DNA of 64,000 nt from JAENVT01 sp963720775. Lineage in GTDB: Bacteria; Actinomycetota; Acidimicrobiia; Acidimicrobiales; Ilumatobacteraceae. Where the stretch lies: positions 186,001 to 250,000 of the forward strand of contig CAVRGR010000001.1 in assembly GCA_963720775.1 (NCBI GenBank), given 5' to 3'. This document shows, piece after piece, positions 1-7,961 of the stretch; the first letter of the stretch is position 1, and every line of letters starts with the position of its first letter. The notes beneath the pieces are model-generated. The model was not told where the DNA came from. It saw only the letters and a list, made by a program, of their open reading frames with translations, and made no database searches. Position numbers and translations under genes: made by a program.

Positions 1-97
1 GCCCGGCGTGGCCGAACGGCGTCTCGAGGGCCTGCCCCTCGCCGGTGGCGAACCCGTCGAGCGAGATCGAGAAGTTGTGGATGCGGACGCGCGACAT
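1..97 (-). CDS. Dihydrofolate reductase-family protein, N-terminal part only
   Basis: Only the first 32 codons are inside the window; the gene continues past the left edge. The visible N-terminus has the short beta strand followed by the N-x-S-x-S-L-D-G-F/x motif that opens the RibD C-terminal / DHFR-fold family (compare MSRVRIHNFSISLDGF). An AGGAG Shine-Dalgarno lies just upstream of the ATG, which settles the start. It is the third gene of an operon led by an ArsR regulator and a SRPBCC protein, a combination common in actinobacteria; the substrate of these DHFR-like proteins is generally unknown. Family call is good, function is not assignable. Confidence 0.8.
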   Translation of the reverse strand, partial: MSRVRIHNFSISLDGFATGEGQALETPFGHAG

Positions 98-144
98 GGC
101 GGCTCCTTCGAGTGGTGGTGGTCGGTCAGACTGGTCGACCTGTG

Positions 145-633
145 TCAGGCGACCCCGAGGTGGTGAGCGAGCTTCTGCATCGTCTGCAGACCGAGCTCGA
201 CAGCGCCGAAGCCGATCGTTGCATCTCGCTGCTCGACGGTTGGGTGGAGCTGCCGCAGCGTCAACACCGTCTTCCCATCGGCTTGTTCGTCGAGGACAAT
301 CGTCACTCGGAAGCGTGCCGGGTCATCGTCGACGTCGGAGCCGTGATCCAGCACCAGCTTCTCGACGGGAACGACTTCGAGGTAGTCGAAGCGATTCGTG
401 TACACGGTGCCGTCTCCGGAAACCATGTCGAAGCACGCTCGACCGCCCGGGCGCACGTCCATCTCTCGGACCGTGCAGGTGAACCCATCGGGACCAAACC
501 ATTGGCAGAAGGCAGCCGCATCGGTCCACGCGGCGAACACCGCTTCGCGTGTGGCGTCGAGAACTCGAACGAGGACGATCTCACGATCGAGCGCCCACGT
601 CGTCGGATCGGTGATGGTCGGGGCATTGCTCAT
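145..633 (-). CDS. SRPBCC / AHSA1-domain protein
   Basis: A 162-residue protein with the AHSA1-type START-like fold. The core reads L-x-A-T-R-E-A-V-F-A-A-W-T with a following W-F-G-P and the late E-L-x-L-x-x-M motif, which form the hydrophobic ligand cavity in this family. The start is the ATG whose A overlaps the stop of the upstream ArsR gene (ATGA), so the two are translationally coupled. ArsR plus AHSA1 plus a DHFR-like protein is a recurrent actinobacterial operon; such AHSA1 proteins are thought to bind small hydrophobic ligands, but none is established here. Family confident, ligand unknown. Confidence 0.88.
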   Translation of the reverse strand: MSNAPTITDPTTWALDREIVLVRVLDATREAVFAAWTDAAAFCQWFGPDGFTCTVREMDVRPGGRACFDMVSGDGTVYTNRFDYLEVVPVEKLVLDHGSDVDDDPARFRVTIVLDEQADGKTVLTLRQLHPTVEQRDATIGFGAVELGLQTMQKLAHHLGVA

Positions 634-995
634 GGCTTCTCCAATGTCGGTGGGGATGCGGTTCGGTCGGATGTGCGCCGGAGGTGCGCATCGAGCCGGT
701 CGAGACGGTGCTCCCACGCAGCTCGTGTGTGCTCGGCCCATGCGGCGATCTCGACCAGCGGCTCCGGCCGCAGCCGGCATGGCCGCCGTTGTCCATCTCG
801 GCCACGACTGATCAGACCCGCCCGCTCGAGGACCTTCAGATGACGGGAGATGGCCGGGAGACTGATCGGGAACGGCTCGGCCAACTCGAGCACCGTTGCC
901 TCACCGTCGGCCAACCGACGCACGATCGAGCGCCGCGTGGGGTCCGACAAGGCGGCGAAGACGACGTCGAACCGATCGGGGGCCGTCACGGTCAT
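630..995 (-). CDS. ArsR-family winged-helix transcriptional regulator
   Basis: A 121-residue ArsR/SmtB-type regulator. It shows the typical F-A-A-L-S-D-P-T-R-R-S-I opening helix, then A-I-S-R-H-L-K-V-L as the recognition helix and a G-L-I-S-R-G-R-D-G-Q wing. There are no Cys pairs or His clusters of the classical metal sites, so it is probably one of the non-metal ArsR proteins (YdfF / SdpR-like) paired with AHSA1 proteins. It has an AGGAG ribosome binding site and is the first gene of the operon. The promoter just upstream carries a perfect inverted repeat, suggesting autorepression. Confidence 0.92.
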   Translation of the reverse strand: MTVTAPDRFDVVFAALSDPTRRSIVRRLADGEATVLELAEPFPISLPAISRHLKVLERAGLISRGRDGQRRPCRLRPEPLVEIAAWAEHTRAAWEHRLDRLDAHLRRTSDRTASPPTLEKP

Positions 996-1032
996 CGTTG
1001 CCGTCGCTCCTGCAGATACTTCACAGATTGGT

Positions 1033-1061
1033 TATTTAACAGAGTGACTACATATAGTCAA
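1033..1061 (-). promoter_or_regulatory. Promoter and probable ArsR operator of the 995-to-left operon
   Basis: Read on the minus strand there is TTGACT (1061-1056), a 17-nt spacer and TAAATA (1038-1033), a near-consensus housekeeping promoter. The inverted repeat TGACTA-CATA-TAGTCA at 1045-1060 overlaps the -35 box and the upstream half of the spacer, so a bound dimer would block polymerase. A second small palindrome GTTA-TT-TAAC (1031-1040) covers the -10. Assignment to the ArsR gene is by position only. Confidence 0.6.
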
Positions 1062-1227
1062 GGGCGGTGGCTGGCAGGCTCGAGATGGTCACCGTTCTGG
1101 GTGGCGATCGGTTCTCCGAGGGCTGTCGCTTCTGGGCGCCAGGTACTCGCTGAGACCTGGCCGCGACTCGGGATCGTGGCACCTAGCCCGCTGGCTGACG
1201 GAATCGCACGGGTAGGCTCCAAGCCGC

Positions 1228-1839
1228 ATGACGGAAGACGTCGGAGTCGAAGCCAATGCCCGTATGACGGGTGTGCTCGGTGCAGTGCTTCTCGTGGCGC
1301 TGGCGGTCGAAGGCGTGACCGTTCCGAGCGTGCGGGACATGTTCACGCTCCACGTCTTCGTTGGTCTGTTCGTGATCCCTGCGGTGTGTCTCAAGCTGGC
1401 AACTACGGGCTACCGGTTCTTCCACTACTACCGAGGCACCGCCGCGTACCGCCGGAAGGGGCCCCCGCATCCGATATTGCGCATCTCCGCACCAGTGATG
1501 ATCGTGGCAACCATCGCGCTCCTTGCCACCGGCATCGTGATGCTGGCCGTGGGCCCGCGACACTCCGACACGTGGCTCACCATCCACCAGGCAAGTTTCA
1601 TCGTCTGGTTCGCGGTGACCACCCTGCACGTGCTCGGTCACGCGAGAGAGACTTGGAAGCTCACCACTGCCGAGATGCGGGCGAAGCCTCCGGTTCCGCG
1701 TCGCGGTGTGCGGATCAGTTTGGTGGCGTGCAGCCTGGCTCTGGGGCTGGCGATCGGGGTGGCCTCACTCGGTTGGACGAGCGCATGGACCAACCGACAT
1801 CGCGACGGCGCCGCGCCGGCTGCGTACCGCCACCACTAA
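1228..1839 (+). CDS. Four-helix membrane protein, cytochrome b561 / DUF4405-like
   Basis: A 203-residue integral membrane protein with hydrophobic segments at about residues 14-30, 36-52, 90-108, 120-136 and a fifth near 165-182. Histidines sit within or next to the segments in the pattern of di-heme cytochromes b (L-H-V-F, F-F-H-Y-Y, I-H-Q-A, L-H-V-L-G-H). I read it as a b-type cytochrome-like membrane protein, but no redox partner is adjacent and the family call rests on topology and histidine placement. The ATG lies 9 nt after a TAGGCT box, consistent with a leaderless or nearly leaderless mRNA. Confidence 0.6.
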   Translation: MTEDVGVEANARMTGVLGAVLLVALAVEGVTVPSVRDMFTLHVFVGLFVIPAVCLKLATTGYRFFHYYRGTAAYRRKGPPHPILRISAPVMIVATIALLATGIVMLAVGPRHSDTWLTIHQASFIVWFAVTTLHVLGHARETWKLTTAEMRAKPPVPRRGVRISLVACSLALGLAIGVASLGWTSAWTNRHRDGAAPAAYRHH

Positions 1840-2074
1840 GGTCGACTCAGCGGTTGTCGAGGAGGTCGGAGCACGGCCGTGGCAAACGCGTCGGGCCGGC
1901 GCCGGTCAGGTTGTCGATGTCGTCGTCGTGGCCGCGGACCAAGTAGGGAAAGGTACGCATCAGTGCGACCGCCGGCCCGCTGGGCGGTGCGAACCACGGG
2001 CACGTTTTGCAATTGTTGCACGGCCCAGGTCGGCGCAGAAGTGGCCAAGGTGCTAACTGTCACACACAGAGTGC

Positions 2075-2152
2075 TTGCAATAGCTAGCGCCATTGGTATG
2101 ATCGAAGTGGGCTCAGAGAGAGCCCAGAATGAGTCCGCAAGACTCGGAGGAG
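2075..2152 (+). promoter_or_regulatory. Promoter and two-hairpin 5' leader of the 2164 gene
   Basis: TTGCAA (2075-2080), a 16-nt spacer and TATGAT (2097-2102) form a good promoter. The leader then holds two back-to-back perfect hairpins, GGGCTC-agaga-GAGCCC (2109-2125) and GAGTC-cgcaa-GACTC (2131-2145), directly followed by the strong ribosome binding site GGAGGAGG. Unlike most genes here this one has a structured, leadered mRNA. The preceding 1840-2074 stretch holds no supported gene; a 37-codon minus-strand frame (1847-1960) may be a coding remnant but matches nothing I recognise. Confidence 0.6.
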
Positions 2153-2163
2153 GTCGCAACCAA

Positions 2164-2514
2164 ATGACCACCGTGATGACCACGATGAAGAAGTGGCAAG
2201 ACGAGTACCTGACGACGATGGCCCGGGTGGAAGAGCCCGTCGTGAAGTACACCGCCAAGGCAGTCGAGGCGATCGCCGACTACGTTCCGGAGCGACCGGA
2301 GTGGGCGTTCCTCGACCAGATGCCGAACATGTCGGAGTTCGTCGACAGCCAGCTGAAGTTCCGCAAGCGCGTCGTCGACGAGCAGGCGGCTTTCGTTCGC
2401 AAGTTGATGAAGGCCGTGGATCCGTTGATGAGGGCCGAGCCGAAGACGCCCGCTGCCAAGCGGACAGTCGGCAAGACCTCACCCGTTCGTAAGGTCGGAG
2501 TGCGGGCAGCCTGA
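2164..2514 (+). CDS. Small helical protein of unknown function, phasin-like
   Basis: A 116-residue, highly charged, mostly helical protein; no signal peptide or membrane segment. Residues 15-85 look amphipathic (K-A-V-E-A-I-A-D-Y-V-P-E-R-P then F-V-D-S-Q-L-K-F-R-K-R-V-V-D-E-Q-A) and the tail is Lys/Ala/Pro/Arg-rich, like the tails of phasins and DNA-binding or granule-coating proteins. The strong GGAGGAGG site 11 nt upstream fixes the ATG. Strong promoter, stable leader and strong Shine-Dalgarno all suggest an abundant protein. Phasin-like is a guess from shape and size; there is no polyester synthase nearby to support it. Confidence 0.75.
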   Translation: MTTVMTTMKKWQDEYLTTMARVEEPVVKYTAKAVEAIADYVPERPEWAFLDQMPNMSEFVDSQLKFRKRVVDEQAAFVRKLMKAVDPLMRAEPKTPAAKRTVGKTSPVRKVGVRAA

Positions 2515-2530
2515 ACTTGGTGCCACAAGG

Positions 2531-2556
2531 AAGCGGGGCCGTTCGCGACCCCGCTT
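2531..2556 (+). terminator. Hairpin terminator after the small helical protein
   Basis: AAGCGGGG-N10-CCCCGCTT is a perfect 8-bp stem 16 nt after the stop codon. There is no T-run, as is usual in high-GC actinobacteria. It also lies at the end of the convergent EfeB-like remnant, so it could serve both strands. Confidence 0.55.
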
Positions 2557-2565
2557 CGTCGCGTT

Positions 2566-2807
2566 CCCGCCAGGCGAGGTCCCCGGGGGTATGGCGAAGA
2601 TCGCTGATCCCGTGTGCTGGATGTACTCGTTGAGGGCGTCATTGCGTGCCAGCGTGCTCTGCGGACCCGTCGTTGGTGACCGCGAACACCAGGTTCCCGC
2701 TCGGAGCGTCGGATCTGCGATAGCCGTCAGCAGCACGAGCGGGAATACGCCGAGCCGGCGATGAGCGCGGCGCCGAGAACTGCGACGACATCGAGACGGA
2801 GACGCAT
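2566..2807 (-). pseudogene. Remnant of a secreted EfeB-type (Dyp) peroxidase
   Basis: The minus strand begins with ATG and a signal-peptide-like stretch (MRLRLDVVAVLGAALIAGSA) that stops after about 26 codons. Farther on, in a different frame (about 2658-2566), it encodes N-D-A-L-N-E-Y-I-Q-H-T-G-S-A-I-F-A-I-P-P-G, which is the conserved C-terminal signature of EfeB deferrochelatase/Dyp-type peroxidases (N-D-A-L-N-E-Y-x-x-H-T-x-S-A). Everything between, including the heme-ligand region, is missing. So both ends of a roughly 400-residue iron-uptake peroxidase survive around a large internal deletion and frameshifts. The C-terminal match is strong; the signal peptide belonging to the same gene is inferred. 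Confidence 0.6.
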
Positions 2808-2835
2808 CGGGGACTTACCTTTCGGGGAGTTTTGG

Positions 2836-2847
2836 TAGGGAACCCTA
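2836..2847 (-). promoter_or_regulatory. Palindrome resembling a DtxR/IdeR iron box upstream of the EfeB remnant
   Basis: TAGGG-AA-CCCTA is a perfect palindrome about 30 bp upstream of the remnant's ATG, flanked so that the minus strand reads TTAGGGTTCCCTACC. It resembles half-sites of the actinobacterial iron-repressor box (TTAGGTTAGGCTAACCTAA), although it is shorter. An iron box in front of an EfeB relic would make biological sense. Resemblance only. Confidence 0.35.
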
Positions 2848-2897
2848 ATAATCAATAGACAGGTGCTCTAACTTCATAGCCATTCTTCCCGCACCAC

Positions 2898-2923
2898 CGT
2901 GCGTGCTGGCCTCGACACGCACG
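2898..2923. promoter_or_regulatory. Perfect 8-bp hairpin ahead of the c-di-GMP gene
   Basis: CGTGCGTG-N10-CACGCACG lies 9 nt before the ATG of the small ORF at 2932. It could be a leader hairpin of the signalling gene downstream or the end of an unseen transcript; it has no T-run. The surrounding 2850-2931 shows nothing else. Confidence 0.35.
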
Positions 2924-2931
2924 ATAGGTTG

Positions 2932-3042
2932 ATGGCTCATCGAACCCTTCGGCGAATGATCGAAGCGCCTGCTGACGCCACGCCACCCGTGACGGTGCGC
3001 GCCGAGTTGGCTCGTCGTGACCCGCGAGCCGCTGTTCGATGA
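2932..3042 (+). CDS. Possible 36-codon leader ORF coupled to the GGDEF gene
   Basis: ATG to TGA, 36 residues, with the TGA overlapping the ATG of the next gene as ATGA (3039-3042), the coupling arrangement used by real operon pairs in this window. The peptide is Ala/Arg/Pro-rich and not recognisable. Ribosome binding site is weak. It could be a genuine leader peptide, or the displaced N-terminus of the following gene, which is itself frameshifted. Confidence 0.3.
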   Translation: MAHRTLRRMIEAPADATPPVTVRAELARRDPRAAVR

Positions 3043-5782
3043 CGGCGCTCCTGACCGGCGAACACTCGGTCGTTCAGGTCGACCATCGCCTCATCGAGGC
3101 GTTGCTCGAGCTCGAGCAACGCCGAATCCCTCGGCACGGCGGTGAAGCGGACGACGTAGAGACCCTGAGCGACGTTGCGGCCGACGCCGCAGGAGCTGCC
3201 GAGTGGGTGCGTGGCACCGTGCTCGACGGCACAGAGCGCGTGCTTGACGGGGGGCGCATCGAAGATGTCCTCGGCGCGCTGGAGCTGGTGCGTCTCGCCA
3301 ACGAGGGCATTCGTGAGGCGGACGACCTGGATGAGGCGCTGCTCAGCGTCGTCGGTCAGATATGCCAGGGCCAGGGCTGGGAAATAGGTCGCGTGTGGCG
3401 CGCCGCGGCCGAAGACGCGAAGGAGGCGGACCTTCTGCCGACAGCGATTTCCTACGGTCCATCTGCCCAACCGTTCCCGGCACCTTCGCTTCTCGCGTTG
3501 CAAGCGTTGGAACATCGCGAACCTCGGGCGCGGTCGCAGATCGCCGGGTTAGGGCCAGGCGCCTCCACCGAGTCGGTCGGGTTGGCCGCTCCGATCGTCG
3601 TCGACGACCAGGTGCAGTTCGTCCTGGAGTTCGTGGGCGATTCGCAGGTGAAAAGCGACGACGTCATGATCCCGGCGGTCCAGAGCGTCTGCGCCATCGT
3701 GGCGCGGAGGATCGACTACAGAAGGACTGCGCGGCTGCTGAGGGAGGCACAGTCTCACGACCCGTTGACAGGTCTGCTGACCCGCGGCGTCTTCTGCGAG
3801 CACGCGCGTGTCGGACGCTCGCCTTGGTCGGGCGGACAGGCTCGTCGATCGCCGTCTTCTCGATCGATCTCGATCGGTTTCGCTTGGTCAACGAGCAACA
3901 CGGGCACGACCGCGGCGATGCCGTGCTGGTGAAGGTCGCCGAACGCATACGCACATCGCTGAGGCAGCGCGACACCCTGGCGCGCGGTGCGATCGCGATC
4001 ACTCGTGTTGGTGGTGATGAGTTCCTCGTGCTGTGCGAGGCCGTAAGCGACGATGCGGGCGCGGTGGCCATCGCCACGCGGCTGCTCGAGACGGTCGCTG
4101 TGCCGATCGAGCTCGATTCCGGGCAGGTGGTGCTGAGCGCGAGGATCGGCATCGCGATGAGCTCGGCTGACTCCGAGCCTCAGCAGATGATCCTCGATGC
4201 AGAGGCTGCGCAACGTCACGCGAAGGAGCTCGGCGGGGCTCGGTACCAGTTCTTCAACGCCGATTATCGAGAGCGCACCGCCTCGGCATCGGCAGTCGTC
4301 GAGGCGTTGCACCACGCCGTGAGCGCTGAGGAGTTCCGTCTCGTCTATCAGCCGAAGATCTCGCTGGCGAGCAATCGAATCGTAGGGGTCGAGGCTCTCC
4401 TGCGATGGGATCGCCCCGACGCCGGAGAGATCCTGCCCGACGAATTCATTCCGGCCGCCGAAGTGAGCGGAGTCATCGTTCCGATCGGCGCGTGGGTCTT
4501 GAAGCAGGCTTGTCGGCAGGCAGCCGAGTGGCGTCAGGCCTATCCGAAGACTCGCCTGCACGTCGCCGTCAACGTGTCAGCGCGACAGTTCCGTTCGGGG
4601 CTGGTGGGCACCATTCAAGAGGCAGTCGACGAGGCCGGCATCGGTGCAAGCTCGCTGTGCCTGGAGATGACCGAGACAACGATCATGGACGACATCGACA
4701 ACACTGTGGGAATCCTCGGCGAGCTGAAGAACCTTGGTTTCGCGGTGTCGGTCGACGACTTCGGTACCGGCTACTCGTCGCTGCAATACCTCCACCGAAT
4801 GCCGATCGACGAAGTGAAGATCGACCGCTCGTTCGTCGCTGGGCTCGGCACCGACAGCGTGAACACCGCAATAGTCGCGTCGGTCATCAGCCTGGCTCAT
4901 GCGATGAATCTCGACGTAGTTGCCGAGGGCGTGGAGACGTACGATCAGCTCGAACGCCTTCGTGCGTTGGGATGCGATTTCGCACAGGGCTTCTTCGTGG
5001 CCAAACCGATGTCCCCGGAGACGATCGACGACTTTCTCGCCGCCGACTCGGCGGGCCACGAGATGTCGGTTGGCGACCCGATCGGAGGCACGGTCAAACC
5101 CACCGTTGTGGAGACTGTTCTCGTCGTCGACGACACTGCAGACGTTCGCATGCTGGCCATGATGAGCCTGACTGCGGCGGGGTTCGTCGTCGAGGAGGCC
5201 GGCAACGGTGCCGCGGCCCTGGCATTGGCGCGACGGATCATCCCGCAATGCGTGCTGCTCGACCTCGGCCTTCCCGACATGAGCGGCAACGACGTGTGTC
5301 GAGCACTTCGCGAAGACTCCGCGACGGCGGACTGCACCATCGTGGTGCTCACCAGCCAAGCAAACCCGGCCGACAAGGCCGAGGCGTTCCTGGCCGGCGC
5401 CGACGACTACATCGTGAAGCCCTTCGCACCGAGAGATCTCGTAGAGCGTGTTCGCTCCGCCGTAAGGCGCCGGCAATCGAGGATTGGTGTGGTCGACCAG
5501 GTCGACTCCGCCCTTGTCGAGATGTTGCAGACGGTGCGCGAACAGAACCACAGCGACGAGGCCCTCTCCGATGCGGACCAACTGTCGGGCCGACAGCTCG
5601 AGGTGTTGCGACGTCTTCTGGGCGGCGAGCGTGTACCGGCGATCGCCCGAGAGTTGTTCGTGAGCCAGAGCACGATCCGCAACCACCTCAGTGCCATCTA
5701 CCAACGGGTCGGCGTTCACTCGCAAGAGGAACTGCTCAGCATGATGCGCCAGAAGGGCAGCCGGGTCTTCGAGCGCGAGTGA
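3039..5782 (+). pseudogene. GAF-GGDEF-EAL-REC-LuxR c-di-GMP/response regulator, broken by one frameshift
   Basis: Two frames join into one protein of about 914 residues: a GAF-like sensor (residues about 75-230), diguanylate cyclase (HDPLTGLLTR ... R-V-G-G-D-E-F), EAL phosphodiesterase (V-E-A-L-L-R-W, D-D-F-G-T-G, K-I-D, V-A-E-G-V-E-T), a receiver domain (V-V-D-D, phospho-acceptor in L-L-D-L-G-L-P, K in V-K-P-F) and a LuxR-type HTH (L-S-G-R-Q-L-E-V-L-R-R-L-L-G-G at the C-terminus). The reading frame must slip back by one near 3800-3812, inside the start of GGDEF: one base appears missing. Catalytic motifs of both enzyme domains survive. The EAL and output half could still be made from an internal start. 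An ATGA overlap supports the 3039 start. A sequencing error cannot be excluded. Confidence 0.8.
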
Positions 5783-5802
5783 CGCCTATCGCCGAGCCGA
5801 CG

Positions 5803-7818
5803 TCAGCTCCACCATCCGTTGACGTCGATGATCACGTGAGCGGAGCTCGATGAGTAGATGCAGATCGCACCGCTCGACGACAGCGGTAGCTCCGCAGCGT
5901 TGGCGATCGGCTCGCTGAGCTCGTAGTTGACATTGGATGCGGTGGGGACCTCCCCGCAGGGATACGCCGTGACGAACCCTGGACCCGTGGCATCGACGAC
6001 GGTGATGTTGGCGGAAACCGCCCGAGCGCCGGCGGGTATTCCTCGCTGACCAGCTATGGCGACGGTGATGGTCTGACCGGCCGCGAGTCGCACGCCGGCT
6101 TGACCGGCGTTGACCGCAGGTCGGAACGGATCGCGAGTGTCGGTGAAGCGGAACGGAGTGCTTGGTGTGAACTTCGTAGCGGCTGCCGTCGACACGTAGC
6201 CGACCTCGTCGACCACGAGGTCGACGTCGGTGCTGGTGAAGAAGCACACGGTTCCCCTAGGCGACACCGGTGCAAGAACCAGATTGGGGATGACATGGCC
6301 GACGGTGGGATTGAGACTCGAAGTCGACGGCTGTTCGCCGCACGGAAAGGCCGTGACGAACCCGTTGGCTCGGGGCAAGATGCCGGTCACGTTCAGGGCA
6401 ACGGCGGTGGCCGCAGCCGGGATGCCGAGGGCGGTACCGACCACCGGCAGCTCGATCGTCTGCCCGGCGACGAGCCGGGGAGGTGTGCCGACGCCGCCAC
6501 GGCTGTCCATCAGTCGCCTCGGGGCAACTGGCACGTAGCGCCCGGCCGAGGCCTGCGAGTAGTAACCGCTGACGTCGACCACAAGATCGACGGAGGTGCT
6601 GGCGAAGACGCACAGATCGCCAGAACCGTCCAGGGGAGTCGTGGTTGCGTTCGCCACGGTGGCGTGCATCGAGAAGTTCAGCGTCGAGACCTCCGGTCGC
6701 ACCGCGGAGCAGTTCCACAGGGTCAAGAACCCCGGCCCAGCGGTGTCGATCACGGTCGCATTGGCCAGAACCGCGCTCGCGCCCGACGGGACACCGCCGT
6801 GGCCGGTCACGTGGATGTGTGTCACGGTCTGGGCGGTCAATCGAGCTGTTCCCAGACCGACCCTGGTATCGACGATTCGACCAGGGGCGAGGGGCGCAAA
6901 GCCGGTTGCGGCGGAGGTTGCGGCAGCGACAGGGACCGGAGCAACATCGGCGGCTGCGGGATCGACCGTGAAGCTCCACGGTACGTTCCGAGCGGTCGTG
7001 CTGACAGCGACGTTGTAAGTACCGGGGGCGAGAGCGGTGCGGGGTACGACGACGACGGCGTTGTCGCCCTCCAGGATCTGGTGGGCTTCGTTGCTCGTGT
7101 TGGCCGCCGAGAGCACGCAGGCTTCGATCGGGCCGTTCGGTCCGACGATCGAGGCGGCCGGGTTCACTGCCGGCTCCGGCATCATGGCGATGATCGGCAG
7201 GCCGGCTGCGCCGGACCATCCGCAGAACGTGAGCGGGCTGGGTGTCTCGGCGATGAAGCGATCGAGATTGGTGGTTGCGCCGTTCCCCGGGAAGAGGATC
7301 GGCTGAGCCGGGCGGGGCTCAGATGTCAAACCGCGTAGTACGTCGAGCGTTGCACCGGAGTGCCACGTCGGCGTGTCGGTCAGGTCGCACTTGCCGAACC
7401 CGACGGACTGGAGGTTGGGGCGCAGCACGCCGATGGCGTGGAACGGCCCGCTCATCCACAGCTCGATGAAGCTGCGGGGGCTGGTGTTGATGACGCTGGA
7501 AACGGCGACGTTGCCGTTGTTTCCGGCGAGATCGCCGTCAGCCGTGTAACCAGCAAGACCTGGGGTCTCGTCGTGAGCGATCCCGTTGTAGAGCATGTAG
7601 CACGAATGATGGGCGTCACCGTCGGACATCGCACTGTCAGCGACGACGGGGTCGAGGCCCGACATGCTGCGGAAGTAGTTCACCGTGGTGAGCCAATCTG
7701 CGTTGGGCGGGATGGACGAAACCGCCGATGCGCTGACTGCAGTAGCGATCAGCACTGCCGAGATGATGCCAAGGCCTGCGGCGATGACGACTCTCGAGCG
7801 AGACGAATGGTGAAGCAT
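5803..7818 (-). CDS. Secreted CAP-domain protein with three C-terminal beta-sandwich repeats
   Basis: About 671 residues. After a basic start and a hydrophobic signal segment ending A-V-S-A-S-A comes a CAP/SCP-like domain (about residues 35-200: W-L-x-x-V-N-Y-F-R, H-x-x-x-Y-M, then a Trp/His/Gly-rich core). From about residue 300 there are three copies of a roughly 125-residue module, each starting with a short G-R-I-V-D-T-R / R-R-L-M-D-S-R / F-R-F-T-D-T-R motif and ending V-V-D-V-S-G-Y-Y, V-V-D-E-V-G-Y-V, I-I-D-V-N-G-W-W. Such modules are frequent on Acidimicrobiia exoproteins, probably for surface or polymer binding. The ATG at 7818 gives the best signal peptide; a GTG at 7866 is the alternative. 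Confidence 0.75.
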   Translation of the reverse strand: MLHHSSRSRVVIAAGLGIISAVLIATAVSASAVSSIPPNADWLTTVNYFRSMSGLDPVVADSAMSDGDAHHSCYMLYNGIAHDETPGLAGYTADGDLAGNNGNVAVSSVINTSPRSFIELWMSGPFHAIGVLRPNLQSVGFGKCDLTDTPTWHSGATLDVLRGLTSEPRPAQPILFPGNGATTNLDRFIAETPSPLTFCGWSGAAGLPIIAMMPEPAVNPAASIVGPNGPIEACVLSAANTSNEAHQILEGDNAVVVVPRTALAPGTYNVAVSTTARNVPWSFTVDPAAADVAPVPVAAATSAATGFAPLAPGRIVDTRVGLGTARLTAQTVTHIHVTGHGGVPSGASAVLANATVIDTAGPGFLTLWNCSAVRPEVSTLNFSMHATVANATTTPLDGSGDLCVFASTSVDLVVDVSGYYSQASAGRYVPVAPRRLMDSRGGVGTPPRLVAGQTIELPVVGTALGIPAAATAVALNVTGILPRANGFVTAFPCGEQPSTSSLNPTVGHVIPNLVLAPVSPRGTVCFFTSTDVDLVVDEVGYVSTAAATKFTPSTPFRFTDTRDPFRPAVNAGQAGVRLAAGQTITVAIAGQRGIPAGARAVSANITVVDATGPGFVTAYPCGEVPTASNVNYELSEPIANAAELPLSSSGAICIYSSSSAHVIIDVNGWWS

Positions 7819-7961
7819 GCTTCTTGCTTCGGCACGCGGCTCGACGCCCAACATAGGCGGAGTCACACCGGCTACTAGACGATGTGTCCTTACGCCCCAA
7901 TGCCGTCAACACCAGCTAACCTGACACGGCCCAGCACCAGAGCGGGGCAGGAGTCCGTCGA

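Noticed and set aside
4405..5853. 482-codon plus-strand frame over the EAL-REC-LuxR half
   Set aside because: Arg-rich out-of-frame shadow; the domain motifs are in another frame.
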